From an uncultured Sulfitobacter sp. (GTDB lineage: Bacteria > Pseudomonadota > Alphaproteobacteria > Rhodobacterales > Rhodobacteraceae), in contig NZ_CANMQD010000002.1 in the NCBI RefSeq assembly GCF_947499945.1, positions 310,001-374,000 on the forward strand: a stretch of 64,000 nt of DNA. Direction: 5' to 3'. Position numbers and translations under genes: made by a program. Of the stretch, positions 44,346 through 52,791 are shown in pieces (the stretch's first letter is position 1; each line of letters begins with the position of its first letter). Under the pieces are notes generated by a model. That model ran no database searches, had not been told where the DNA came from, and was given only the letters and a program-made list of their open reading frames with translations.

Positions 44346-45620
44346 ATGACAGATTTGGAGATGCACCCCATGAACGAGAATGCTGGCTTTTCTACGCGCA
44401 GTGCTCTTTTAAGCGGGATCGCGTTTGGAGCGATTTGGTATGTCGGTGCGCAGACCATTCTAGCTTCATCAGCACTTCCGCTTACGTCATTACCTATCTC
44501 TGGCGCACTTTTTTTAGCCGCTAGCATACCTGCGTTTTTGCTGCGGCAGGGTCGCGCAAAGGAAGATCAATTTACGGCGTTTGACTTCCTCGATGACCCA
44601 GTGTGGGTGATCCAGCGGACAAACGGAAGAGTCTGTTATGAAAATAGTGCTGCTTTGCAATGCATTGGGCGAACTGGTGATGCCCTGATCGGTCGTTCTG
44701 TCTGGGATATTTGGCCTACGGAAAACTGCGGAGACCTTCGCGGGATGCCATCGGAGTCAAAGTCTCTCGATCCCAAACCGATCCAGATGGAGGGGCGCCA
44801 CTTCCTCGCGGTAGCCAAGGATATTGACGATGGTGAGCGCGTGATGCTGATGTATCGCGATGTTTCTACTGATGTAGCGCAGCGGAAAATGGCAGAAGAA
44901 TGTATGGCAACAGTTAGCCATGAACTAAGATCACCGCTGACGTCAATCAAAGGATCTATGGGATTATTGTTGTCAAATGCATCTGGGGATATGTCAGCAT
45001 CGGCGCGCAAACTTCTTAGCGTCGCACACAGAAACGCTGACCGGATGTCTCATATTCTGAATGATATTCTCGAAACGCAGAAGATTGCCGAAGGACGGAT
45101 GGCAATCGATCCTCGCGTGTTTGACTTGGCGGCGCTGCTTCGTGACGTCATCGATACATCGGCCCTAATTTTCCAACGATTTGATCTTACTATTGACCTC
45201 GTTGGTGCGGATGCTCCTGTTTGGTTAAACAGTGATGCACACCGTATCATGCAGGTTCTGGACAATTTGCTGACTAACGCAGCTAAATTCTCCAGAACGG
45301 GTGGAACTATTACTGTTTCGCTCAAGACCTCGGCGGGTGGTGTGATCCTTTGCGTGCAGGACTATGGTATTGGAATTCCGCAAAACGATCAAAACAAGGT
45401 ATTCGAGAGGTTTGCCGATATGACTAATTCAAATCGCGGCAGAAACGGCGGCTCGGGACTTGGGTTGAGCATTTGTAAAGGAATTGTAGACACTTTGGGC
45501 GGTAGAATTGAGTTTGAGAGTAGAGAAGGGGCAGGCACGGTATTTCAAGTGAGCTTACCACGCCAAATCGGTACATCGATTACCTTGCGTGCTACTGAAA
45601 ACATGCAAAACGCAGGGTGA
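44346..45620 (+). CDS. PAS sensor histidine kinase, membrane bound
   Basis: A 424-residue kinase with two membrane helices (about residues 20-36 and 45-64), a PAS-like domain (about 76-180) that includes WVIQRTNGRVCYENSAAL, HisKA with VSHELRSPLTSIKGS (His near 191) and HATPase_c with LLTNAAKFSRTGG and GSGLGLSICKGIV. The helices leave almost no periplasmic loop, so the signal is probably sensed in the membrane or by the PAS domain. Starts at 44346, 44361 and 44370 are possible; GGAG is best spaced for 44370. Followed by a response regulator gene 22 bp later. Confidence 0.92.
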   Translation: MTDLEMHPMNENAGFSTRSALLSGIAFGAIWYVGAQTILASSALPLTSLPISGALFLAASIPAFLLRQGRAKEDQFTAFDFLDDPVWVIQRTNGRVCYENSAALQCIGRTGDALIGRSVWDIWPTENCGDLRGMPSESKSLDPKPIQMEGRHFLAVAKDIDDGERVMLMYRDVSTDVAQRKMAEECMATVSHELRSPLTSIKGSMGLLLSNASGDMSASARKLLSVAHRNADRMSHILNDILETQKIAEGRMAIDPRVFDLAALLRDVIDTSALIFQRFDLTIDLVGADAPVWLNSDAHRIMQVLDNLLTNAAKFSRTGGTITVSLKTSAGGVILCVQDYGIGIPQNDQNKVFERFADMTNSNRGRNGGSGLGLSICKGIVDTLGGRIEFESREGAGTVFQVSLPRQIGTSITLRATENMQNAG

Positions 45621-45642
45621 GTCCTGTTGATTAGGGATATCG

Positions 45643-46008
45643 ATGATAAAGCTGCTACATGTCGAAGACGATGCGGATATTCGGGAGATCGTGAAACTGT
45701 CGCTTGAGCTTCGCGACGAATTTGAAGTGGTTCAATGCTCCTCTGGCCCTGATGCGTTATCGTGCCTCGAAACCTTTACGCCAGATGTTATTCTGTTGGA
45801 TATGATGATGCCAGGGATGACGGGGAAGGAAGCACTCTCGCTCATGCGTGAACGCCCACATGTCAAAGATACACCCGCGATATTCATGACCGCACGCGCA
45901 CAAAGTTCGCAGTTGGAAGAATTGCGGGCTGCAGGTGCCGCCGAAGTTATTAGTAAACCGTTTGATCCGATGACACTGGGTGATCAGATCAAGTCAACAA
46001 TGGGTTGA
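45643..46008 (+). CDS. Single-domain response regulator (CheY-like)
   Basis: A 121-residue receiver domain without output module. Acidic pocket EDD at residues 8-10, phosphoacceptor Asp53 in VILLDMMMPGM, Thr83 in IFMTARAQ and Lys105 in ISKPFDP are all in place, so it should be phosphorylatable. It probably takes phosphate from the kinase encoded 22 bp upstream and may pass it to the Hpt protein encoded convergently next door, or act by binding a partner. It ends 11 bp before the convergent Hpt gene. Confidence 0.95.
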   Translation: MIKLLHVEDDADIREIVKLSLELRDEFEVVQCSSGPDALSCLETFTPDVILLDMMMPGMTGKEALSLMRERPHVKDTPAIFMTARAQSSQLEELRAAGAAEVISKPFDPMTLGDQIKSTMG

Positions 46009-46019
46009 GGCGATTTCGC

Positions 46020-46370
46020 TTATTCAGCCAGACCGTCGCAGGCCTCGACAAACGTATCAATGAACCAGATAATTTCACCGGGGCAAACGGCAAGGTCTGC
46101 ATAGGGCCCTTCAATGTGAGCAATGATCTGAGCCTCGCAATGCTGCGCGGTAATTCCTAGCGCTTCATATCCAACTGTCCCTGCTGTTCCAGCGATCTGG
46201 TGCAGTATGCTGCGTGCAGCTTCAAGATTTGCATTGATCTCTTCGGCTGTTTCGCCGTCCCATGCAGCCAATGCGTGCCGGGCGATGTTGACCTTGCGGT
46301 GTTCGAGCAAGTCAAGAAAGCGCAGGCGTATCCGGTCAAGACCGGGAATCTGTAGAGCTACAGAACTCAT
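46020..46370 (-). CDS. Hpt domain phosphotransfer protein
   Basis: A 116-residue all-helical protein with the histidine phosphotransfer motif at residues 57-67: ILHQIAGTAGTVG, where His57 is the likely phosphorylation site, followed by Gly residues at +4 and +7 as in Hpt domains. Two further helices follow. It is translationally coupled by an ATGA overlap to the response regulator gene before it. A free Hpt protein beside a CheY-like regulator and several kinases suggests a multistep phosphorelay. The identification of His57 is by motif alone. Confidence 0.8.
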   Translation of the reverse strand: MSSVALQIPGLDRIRLRFLDLLEHRKVNIARHALAAWDGETAEEINANLEAARSILHQIAGTAGTVGYEALGITAQHCEAQIIAHIEGPYADLAVCPGEIIWFIDTFVEACDGLAE

Positions 46371-47347
46371 GCTAATCTCCCCGTATGAAAAAAGTCTGAT
46401 TTGAGGCGCTCGAATTCTGCTGCGGCGTGTTCGGCTGATGTTTGTGCTTTGCCCAGCGCGCTAAGCACTTGATCATTGGATTTCCAGACCAATCTGATGG
46501 CATTCCCTGCGCTAACACGGGGATAAAGCTCTGCACTGGTGTTCGATACGATCTTCATCTGGTTTAGATGAAGGTTTACTGCGGCCATCAGTTTGGACAT
46601 CTCTGGGCGCCAGCCGCTTTCGGTGATGCACAGATAGGTCCCGTTACCGGCATAAGTCATGAGGAACTGATGATCGGCCAAACAATCCGAGATACATTCG
46701 GCCACATCCTCAAGTAGAAATTTGAATTCTGCTGGCGAAAGTGCTTCGCAGTAGGTTTCTGGTTTGCGGAGTGTGAATGCAAAAACGGTTGAACCAAAAA
46801 GCGAGCTTCGTGATAGCTGCGCGACATAGTTTTCCATGGCGCTGCATGCTATCACATTGTCGATATCGTTAAGTTCAACAGGAGCATGCAAATCGACTGC
46901 GTCATCTTTACCAACCGCAATTTTTAGCGCACTCGGCGCAAAGAGCTTAGCCGTAACAGTCTTGCGGCTCAGGACGAGCTGTTCTGCCATGCTGATACGG
47001 GTTTTGAACTCGATCATGTCAAACGGTTTGGTGATATAGTCGGATGCGCCAGCTGCGAAGGCATCGTCGATATAACGCTTCTCCGACATGGCCGTGAGCA
47101 TAATAATCGGCGAAGTAGCATGATTTGGCAACTTGCGGATCTGACGGGCCAGTTCGATGCCGTCCATTTGGGGCATCTGGATGTCATTCAGAAAACACTC
47201 GATATACGCTGGATCATTTTTCGAAAGTAGGTCAAGCGCTTCGGACGCGCTCTTTGCGGTGACCACGTCGTGCTGTCCGACAGTGATCAGAAACTGTGAC
47301 ACGAGTTCCAAGATAATCGGATCATCATCGGTCGCAAGAATTCTCAC
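46367..47347 (-). CDS. Response regulator with degenerate GGDEF-like output domain
   Basis: A 326-residue protein. The receiver (residues 1-120) has the acidic pocket DDD at 7-9, phosphoacceptor Asp55 (LNDIQMPQMDG), Thr85 and Lys107 (ITKPFD). The C-terminal part (about 170-310) has the strand and helix pattern of a GGDEF domain, including FAFTLRKPE and FKFLLEDVAECISDCLADHQ, but the active-site turn reads YAGNGT at 232-237 rather than GGDEF/GGEEF. It is therefore unlikely to make cyclic-di-GMP. GTG at 47347 with a GGAG site is chosen; TTG 47377 also opens the frame. Coupled to the Hpt gene by ATGA. Confidence 0.82.
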   Translation of the reverse strand: MRILATDDDPIILELVSQFLITVGQHDVVTAKSASEALDLLSKNDPAYIECFLNDIQMPQMDGIELARQIRKLPNHATSPIIMLTAMSEKRYIDDAFAAGASDYITKPFDMIEFKTRISMAEQLVLSRKTVTAKLFAPSALKIAVGKDDAVDLHAPVELNDIDNVIACSAMENYVAQLSRSSLFGSTVFAFTLRKPETYCEALSPAEFKFLLEDVAECISDCLADHQFLMTYAGNGTYLCITESGWRPEMSKLMAAVNLHLNQMKIVSNTSAELYPRVSAGNAIRLVWKSNDQVLSALGKAQTSAEHAAAEFERLKSDFFHTGRLA

Positions 47348-47539
47348 CTTGGGCACTCCACAAACAACGCAACGCAATAAACTACAAGGGAGGTTTTGAC
47401 GTGGAAAAGCGGCGGAAATTGGACAATTTGATAGCCACGATAAGGTGCTTTTCTGTGGCGTTTTTTCTATCCGTTATGGTGCAAACGCCCTGAAACTTGA
47501 ATCAGAAAATGTGCATCTCTACCAACTCTCAGGTCCGGA
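47348..47539. other. Intergenic region upstream of the GGDEF-like regulator gene
   Basis: About 190 bp between the regulator gene and the end of the GntR gene, both on the minus strand. No hairpin with a T-run and no clear promoter was recognised, although the region must supply either transcription start or read-through for the regulator-Hpt pair. Confidence 0.4.
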
Positions 47540-48229
47540 TTATGCGCAAGGTGCAAGGCCATGTTGTTCAAGATAGCTCCGCATCGGGCGTGCTATATGT
47601 GCTCTACATAACAAGATCAGGGCCTCAACATTGCCGTACTCAAGCGCGTCTATCATTTTCTTATGTTCATCTTGTGCCAAAGAAAGATAACCCGCCCGAT
47701 GAAAGCCGTTTGTGCGCACAGGATAGGTACGCTGTGCTTGAAGCTCAATCGCCTCGGCTAATACGGGATTGCCACAGCACGCAAAAATGGTGGCATGGAA
47801 GCGGTTATTTATGTGAAATACCTTTTCCAAATCGCCTTGCGATGAGGCAGCCACGTGAGCGTCATTCAGAGTGCGTAACGCTGCAATGGTTTTTGGGTCC
47901 ACAGGAAATTTTATTCGGCGCAAAGCAGCTGTGTGCAGGATGTCGCGCAATTCATAAATTTGCTGAATTTCTTCACCTGAATAGCCGCAAACATGCGCAC
48001 CTTTGTTCGTTTCACGCACGACCAACGCCTGCGAAACGAGGATATCAATGGCACGGCGAACGCGGTGACGGGAAGCTGCAAACTCGGCCATCAAGTCGTC
48101 TTCAATCAACCTGTGAAAAGGCGCAATTTTTCCAAAAATAATCTGCATTGCCAATGAATTTGCAATCGCGTTTTGTTCGTCGGCTGGGTTGGGTATAATG
48201 TTCTGAAGGGGCAAGGAATGGCTTTTCAA
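47540..48229 (-). CDS. GntR family regulator (FCD type)
   Basis: A 229-residue regulator with an N-terminal winged helix (about residues 17-80, including LIEDDLMAEFAASRHRVRRAIDIL) and a C-terminal FCD-type helical effector domain that contains YELRDILHTAALRRI and NNRFHATIF; its Asp and His residues are at metal-binding positions. Such regulators respond to organic acids or sugar acids. The first codon at 48229 is TTG and lacks a clear ribosome binding site, so the start is uncertain; an ATG at 48148 would remove part of the DNA-binding domain. Located within the signalling island; targets unknown. Confidence 0.85.
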   Translation of the reverse strand: MKSHSLPLQNIIPNPADEQNAIANSLAMQIIFGKIAPFHRLIEDDLMAEFAASRHRVRRAIDILVSQALVVRETNKGAHVCGYSGEEIQQIYELRDILHTAALRRIKFPVDPKTIAALRTLNDAHVAASSQGDLEKVFHINNRFHATIFACCGNPVLAEAIELQAQRTYPVRTNGFHRAGYLSLAQDEHKKMIDALEYGNVEALILLCRAHIARPMRSYLEQHGLAPCA

Positions 48230-48329
48230 ATAACGTAAAAACTGCTGAAGGATGGGCGTAGTTGGTCAAAATGTAAATGCTATTTGAGTAGATTTTGGCG
48301 GAGATCCAAGCCAGGGAACATATGGTAAT

Positions 48330-49739
48330 TTAACATCCTGATTTTGCAGCGGGTTCTAGATTTTCGCCACGCTCTGCGGGGTAAGTGCGGCTTAGATTGA
48401 CAAAGAAGATGGTGCCACCCTTTGGATTAGGCTCGAAGCCGATTTCGCCTTTGTGTGCTTCCACGATGCGTTTTGAGATATTGAGCCCGAGACCTGTGCC
48501 GTTCACCTTTCTGATATCTGTATTGTCGAGTTGGCTGAAACTGTCAAAAATGCGATCATGATCGGCCGGGTCAATCCCGACACCCTGATCCGACACACGG
48601 ATAGAGACCCCATCGGCATCGGCTGTTACACCAAGAGTGACCTCACTTCCTGGCTCCGAGAATTTTGCCGCGTTGGAGAGCAGATTTGTGACCACTTGTT
48701 CAAGGCGCATCGGGTCAGCCCTTATATAGAGTCCGGTATCGACGGGCAGCATGGTCAGGGTCACATCCAACTCCTGAGCATAAGAGCGGTTATCGGTCAC
48801 GGTATTCGAAATCAGCTTTGCCAGCTGTACCTCCGAGAAGTCGAACTTCATCATGCCGACCTCGATTTTCTGGAGGTCTAGCAGCTCGTCAATAAGTGCA
48901 CTAAGGCGCTGTGCGTTGCGCTGTGCGATGCTCAAGACTTTCATGGATTTATCCGGCATCGGGCCAAAAACGCCTGCCATGGCCATATCAAGGGCGGCAC
49001 GGATTGACGTCAATGGTGTGCGCAATTCATGGCTCACCGTTGACAGGAATTCGGTTTTCGCAGCAAGGGCAGCATTTGCGCGATCATTCTCGACCCTGAG
49101 CTGCGCCAGCTGTCGCATATTTGTGCGGTAGTAGCGCACACCGATAGTCGAGCAATCAGCGACGAAATAAAGCACAAACAGGCTCGTGAAAAAATTGAGC
49201 CAGGTTTCGTGGCCCGGCGATGCGCCCGAAGCAATGAGATCCAGTAGTGGAATGATGAGAAAGGTGGCGCCATAGATGGTGAGGCGAATAATGAGCACCG
49301 TGACCAGTTGATGATTGTGCATGGCTGCAAATACCGCTGCACCCAACAGGAAAAACATGGGCAAAAGATACTGTTTGCCAGTCTGGGCAAAAGCGACGGA
49401 AAGCGCAAAGAAGCTGACGACAGATGCGCCATAAAGGGCCCCCATGTGAATGCGCCGCAAGACTTTGCGCAACGCATCGGGGCTATTTGTCGTGAGTTCT
49501 CGGGCCTGCGATAGAGTGCGCGCGTCAAAAACTTCGGCCACGATAATCAGGATGAGCGAGATCGCCGCAAAGAAAAAGCTTATATAGAAAGCCTGCAGCA
49601 CCAAGGCTGCAGCAAAAATCAGCATGCGCTGCCCGCCCAAGGCCAGTCCGCGTTCGGCATAGTCGTGGATATGGGCCAAAGTGGCGTTCGGGTCCGCGCT
49701 TGCCCGCCCGCCGACGGCGGGTCTGAAGAAGATGCTCAT
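48330..49739 (-). CDS. Multi-pass membrane sensor histidine kinase
   Basis: A 469-residue kinase. About six membrane helices occupy residues 35-190, then a coiled linker, HisKA with VSHELRTPLTSIRAALD (His near 235) and HATPase_c with LLSNAAKFSEPGSEV, DQGVGIDPADHDRIF and GTGLGLNISKRIV. No periplasmic domain of size is seen, so an integral-membrane signal is likely. ATG 49739 (AGGAC site) is preferred to a frame start at 49781. The catalytic half strongly resembles those of the other two kinases in this island, suggesting duplication. Confidence 0.92.
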   Translation of the reverse strand: MSIFFRPAVGGRASADPNATLAHIHDYAERGLALGGQRMLIFAAALVLQAFYISFFFAAISLILIIVAEVFDARTLSQARELTTNSPDALRKVLRRIHMGALYGASVVSFFALSVAFAQTGKQYLLPMFFLLGAAVFAAMHNHQLVTVLIIRLTIYGATFLIIPLLDLIASGASPGHETWLNFFTSLFVLYFVADCSTIGVRYYRTNMRQLAQLRVENDRANAALAAKTEFLSTVSHELRTPLTSIRAALDMAMAGVFGPMPDKSMKVLSIAQRNAQRLSALIDELLDLQKIEVGMMKFDFSEVQLAKLISNTVTDNRSYAQELDVTLTMLPVDTGLYIRADPMRLEQVVTNLLSNAAKFSEPGSEVTLGVTADADGVSIRVSDQGVGIDPADHDRIFDSFSQLDNTDIRKVNGTGLGLNISKRIVEAHKGEIGFEPNPKGGTIFFVNLSRTYPAERGENLEPAAKSGC

Positions 49740-49798
49740 GCCATTGTCCTGAGTTTTAGGTAGACCAGTGGCTAATAGCATAAAGCTACGGAAATATG

Positions 49799-49823
49799 GC
49801 GAAGCGCGTATTAACTGCTTCGC
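49799..49823 (-). other. Hairpin downstream of the ABM gene
   Basis: Perfect 7-bp arms GCGAAGC and GCTTCGC around an 11-nt loop, directly after the stop of the ABM gene. There is no T-run on the minus strand, so it may stabilise the message 3' end rather than terminate by itself. Confidence 0.4.
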
Positions 49824-49825
49824 AT

Positions 49826-50149
49826 TTAGGGTGAATTTTTAGCGATATGTTGGATCGCGCTGAACCCCTCGAACGTGGGCGCACCTTCATAGAGCTTTGC
49901 AGTTTCTTTTGCACCTTTGTGGGCGCTGCGAAAAGCATCACTTTTCGTCCATCCACGAAAGGCGTCTTCCGAGGCCCAGACCGTGTGGGAGGCATAGATG
50001 ATCTTGCCGTCCAATTCGTTTCCCTTGAGCATGTGAAATTCGACAAACCCGTCCATCTCTTTGAGCTGGCTATCACGGCCCAGCCACAGCGCCTCAAACG
50101 CTTCGGCATTATCGATGGTAACGGTGAAACGGTTCATGGCCAAATACAT
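49826..50149 (-). CDS. Antibiotic biosynthesis monooxygenase-fold protein (haem-degrading type)
   Basis: A 107-residue ABM-fold protein. The pattern MNRFTV near the N-terminus, ASHTVW in the middle and AFRGWTKSDAFRSAH near residue 72 fits IsdG/HmoA-type haem monooxygenases, where Asn, Trp and His form the active site. It may release iron from haem or be an unrelated small monooxygenase of the same fold. ATG 50149 with an AAGGA site is chosen over an upstream start at 50194. No haem transporter genes are in the window, so the role is uncertain. Confidence 0.8.
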   Translation of the reverse strand: MYLAMNRFTVTIDNAEAFEALWLGRDSQLKEMDGFVEFHMLKGNELDGKIIYASHTVWASEDAFRGWTKSDAFRSAHKGAKETAKLYEGAPTFEGFSAIQHIAKNSP

Positions 50150-50253
50150 TTGCGGTCCTTTTAGGAGGGGCTGGAAGGTTGATATTGGCGGCAACAGGCG
50201 TGGCGTTCAACCGCCCTTGCTGATGCGCGCGTGTTATGGGGAACTGGGTTGTC

Positions 50254-51771
50254 TCACGCCCAATCGAAGATACCGCCTGCACGGTGCTCTAAATACACCC
50301 GTGGCCGGGGTGCGGTCGGCACTCTCGATTTGGTTGCATTCTGGTGCGCTATTTTCATGAGCGCATCAAAAGCAATTATGGGGAGGCCTGCTTTCCCTAG
50401 CGCAGTTACGAGGTCTGGTCGTGCGGGGTTCACGGCGATTCCATAGTCGCTCACCAGAACATCGACATATGCTCCTGCTGTGGTGACACATCTTGCATGT
50501 TCGACCAGCTTGGCATAGCCGCCTGCCGTGAGGCCCGTGGTCACGATTGTTAACTCAGCCCCTTGTGCGGCATCAGGATGCCCTCCTGGACCCCCGATGA
50601 GCGTGCCACCGCCCCCTATCGTCACGTTGACGTTGAACGCGCGGTCTATTTCTACAGCGCCCAAAACCATGACCGATAATTCCTCTACGATGGCATCAGA
50701 GTTAAGCGGGTTGGCGTAGTCTGAAGCGCTCATGGCATGATGACCGCCATTGGAGCACGAGGAAGCGACAGCAGCGTCATCAAAGCACTGCACGTCGTGG
50801 ATCCGCTCAAACAGACCTGCCTGTTGCAGGGCGACATGCGCACCTGTTATCCCGCCCGAGATATAGCTTCCGCGCACGCCTGCCTGCGCCATGGCGGCCC
50901 CGATGAGTGGCACAGCAGACAGGGAATAGCCCCCCGCTCCCGTTTGCAGGGACATACCATCACGCATCAGCCCCGCGCCGGCGATGACCTTTGCCACCAA
51001 ACTGCCAATCTGTCGCGCTTGGGGCGTCGGCGAAGGCAAGGTTGTGTCGCTTGCGATGCCTCCCACGTCACCAGGATGCGAGAAGGGGATTACCGCATCC
51101 ACATGCGCCGCAGGAATATCGATATGGGGCAGGGGGCCACTGATAATCTCATGGGCGCACACGACCGTATTGGTGGCATATGCCGCATCTACCATCGCAT
51201 AGCCCAGAGGGCCGCAAGCCAACGCACCGCCACGCCCAGTACAGGCACCATCGGCAGTCGCAAGCGAGGCCCCGACAAAGGCGACATCAACTGTCAGAGC
51301 CCCTGTGCTTAGCGCACGTGCACGGCCTCCGTGACTTTGCAGCAGCACAGGGTTGCGCAGGGCACCTGACAGCATCGCCTCCGCAGCGGGCCCCTTGGCA
51401 TAGTCCGTCACAACATCCCCGATCACGCCATTTTTGATGTAATCGGCCAGCGGCGCATGGACGGGAAACAATGAGCTAGGCGCAATCGTCAGCCCGCGCA
51501 AACCGCGGCGCGCGGCCTCCGCCAGTACAGCGTTAATCAAGCGGTCGCCATTCCGGTAATGATGATGAAAGGACAGTATAGCGTCGTCACCAATGCCGAA
51601 GCCGTCAAAGGCCGCTGCGAGATCGGGGAGGTGTTTGTCCGTGACCAATGACGCCTTTCTCCGCGGCAACATCTTGTACAGGTTCATTGGCGCGATACCA
51701 ACTGGACCAATCGCGCTGCAGACAGGCCATGATATTGCCGCCATGCGTCCAGCTTGAGTATCCTCTGTCAT
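50254..51771 (-). CDS. Citrate lyase alpha subunit / CoA-transferase family protein
   Basis: About 505 residues with the CitF layout: SFHHHYRNGD and SSLFPVHAPLADYIKNGV at the start, SHGGRARALSTG, VDVAFVGASLATADGACTG, then a second half with VTIGGGGTLIGGPGGHPD and YVDVLVSDYGIAVNPARPDL. CitF transfers acyl carrier or CoA to citrate during citrate cleavage. The start is ATG 51771 (GGAAAG site); the frame opens at TTG 51801. No citC, citD, citE or citG is visible next to it. The upstream gene is an itaconyl/mesaconyl-CoA-hydratase-like gene, so it may be the CoA-transferase of a C5-dicarboxylate pathway. Confidence 0.87.
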   Translation of the reverse strand: MTEDTQAGRMAAISWPVCSAIGPVGIAPMNLYKMLPRRKASLVTDKHLPDLAAAFDGFGIGDDAILSFHHHYRNGDRLINAVLAEAARRGLRGLTIAPSSLFPVHAPLADYIKNGVIGDVVTDYAKGPAAEAMLSGALRNPVLLQSHGGRARALSTGALTVDVAFVGASLATADGACTGRGGALACGPLGYAMVDAAYATNTVVCAHEIISGPLPHIDIPAAHVDAVIPFSHPGDVGGIASDTTLPSPTPQARQIGSLVAKVIAGAGLMRDGMSLQTGAGGYSLSAVPLIGAAMAQAGVRGSYISGGITGAHVALQQAGLFERIHDVQCFDDAAVASSCSNGGHHAMSASDYANPLNSDAIVEELSVMVLGAVEIDRAFNVNVTIGGGGTLIGGPGGHPDAAQGAELTIVTTGLTAGGYAKLVEHARCVTTAGAYVDVLVSDYGIAVNPARPDLVTALGKAGLPIIAFDALMKIAHQNATKSRVPTAPRPRVYLEHRAGGIFDWA

Positions 51772-51797
51772 TGCTCTGAGCTTTCCACGCGGTACAT

Positions 51798-52646
51798 TCA
51801 AAAAATGGCTGTAGCTTGCATTGCCAAACGCCCCTGTGGCGTTGCAGCCGCAAGTGTAACAGTGTCATCCGAGTGTTTGGCGTTCAGGCTAAACGGTGCG
51901 CCGTCAAATATTGGGCTCGCTGCGCGAAACTCGAAACTGCGCGGCAGGGTGCCCCCTGCGATGCGCTGGGCCATGTCTATCAGCATCGTCGCAATAAGCG
52001 GGCCGTGAACCACAAGGCCCGCGTGACCCTCAACGTTGCGTGCATAGTCGCGGTCATAGTGGATGCGGTGGCCATTGAACGTGAGCGCGGAATAACGAAA
52101 AAGCATTACCTCAGAGGGCGTGATTTTTTCGACATAGTCCCACGCATCGCCGACTGGTGCGGTTAGGGGTGGTGTCACGCCTTTGGACGGGTCTTCACGG
52201 TAGACAATATCATGCTCTTCCCAAAAAGCGGGCGACCCTTCGCTGCTCACCTCATGACGCACGGTGACGAAGCATAGCGCACCCGAGCGCCCTGTTTTAA
52301 GAACGACCTCCTTGATGGTAGAGTGTTTTTCGGCTTGCTCACCTAAACGCAAAGGCGTGCCAAAGCCAAAGCGCCCACCCGCCCACATGCGGCGCGGGAG
52401 AGCCACAGGCGGGAGAAATCCGCCGCGTGCCGGATGCCCATCGCGTCCCAGCGCACCGAGCGGGGCGGATTGAAGGAAATAGAGCCAATGCCAAAGCGGT
52501 GGCAGCGGAGCACCAAGGGCCAGTGTCGGCTCACGGTCAAGGGTCATCTGCATCAGATTGGCGGGACCCAGATGCAGCGTATCACGCAAATTCTCCTGCT
52601 TGCCGATCCATTGGCGCAAAATATCAGGATCTATCGTAGGCTGCAT
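51798..52646 (-). CDS. HTD2-like hydratase (itaconyl/mesaconyl-C4-CoA hydratase type)
   Basis: A 282-residue double-hotdog protein. The C-terminal MaoC-like half has SALTFNGHRIHYDRDYARN, VVHGPLIATMLIDMA, the catalytic His/Asp region of R-hydratases, and the N-terminal half is the FAS1-type dehydratase domain. Relatives include the mesaconyl-C4-CoA hydratase of the 3-hydroxypropionate cycle and itaconyl-CoA hydratase. The ATG at 52646 has an AGGAG site and fits the family length; the frame extends to 52850 without support. It ends 26 bp before the chosen CitF start. Confidence 0.85.
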   Translation of the reverse strand: MQPTIDPDILRQWIGKQENLRDTLHLGPANLMQMTLDREPTLALGAPLPPLWHWLYFLQSAPLGALGRDGHPARGGFLPPVALPRRMWAGGRFGFGTPLRLGEQAEKHSTIKEVVLKTGRSGALCFVTVRHEVSSEGSPAFWEEHDIVYREDPSKGVTPPLTAPVGDAWDYVEKITPSEVMLFRYSALTFNGHRIHYDRDYARNVEGHAGLVVHGPLIATMLIDMAQRIAGGTLPRSFEFRAASPIFDGAPFSLNAKHSDDTVTLAAATPQGRLAMQATAIF

Positions 52647-52791
52647 TATGGCTCCTGCGGCTGGTGTATGGCGCAATGTCAAACGGGGAGCGTCCCACGT
52701 CAAGCTATCCTGACATGCGAATATCTTATGCCCTTTATGCAAGAGCGCACTAAGTTGCTCAGAAAGACCCCAGAAAAGTGCATAGAGCCCC

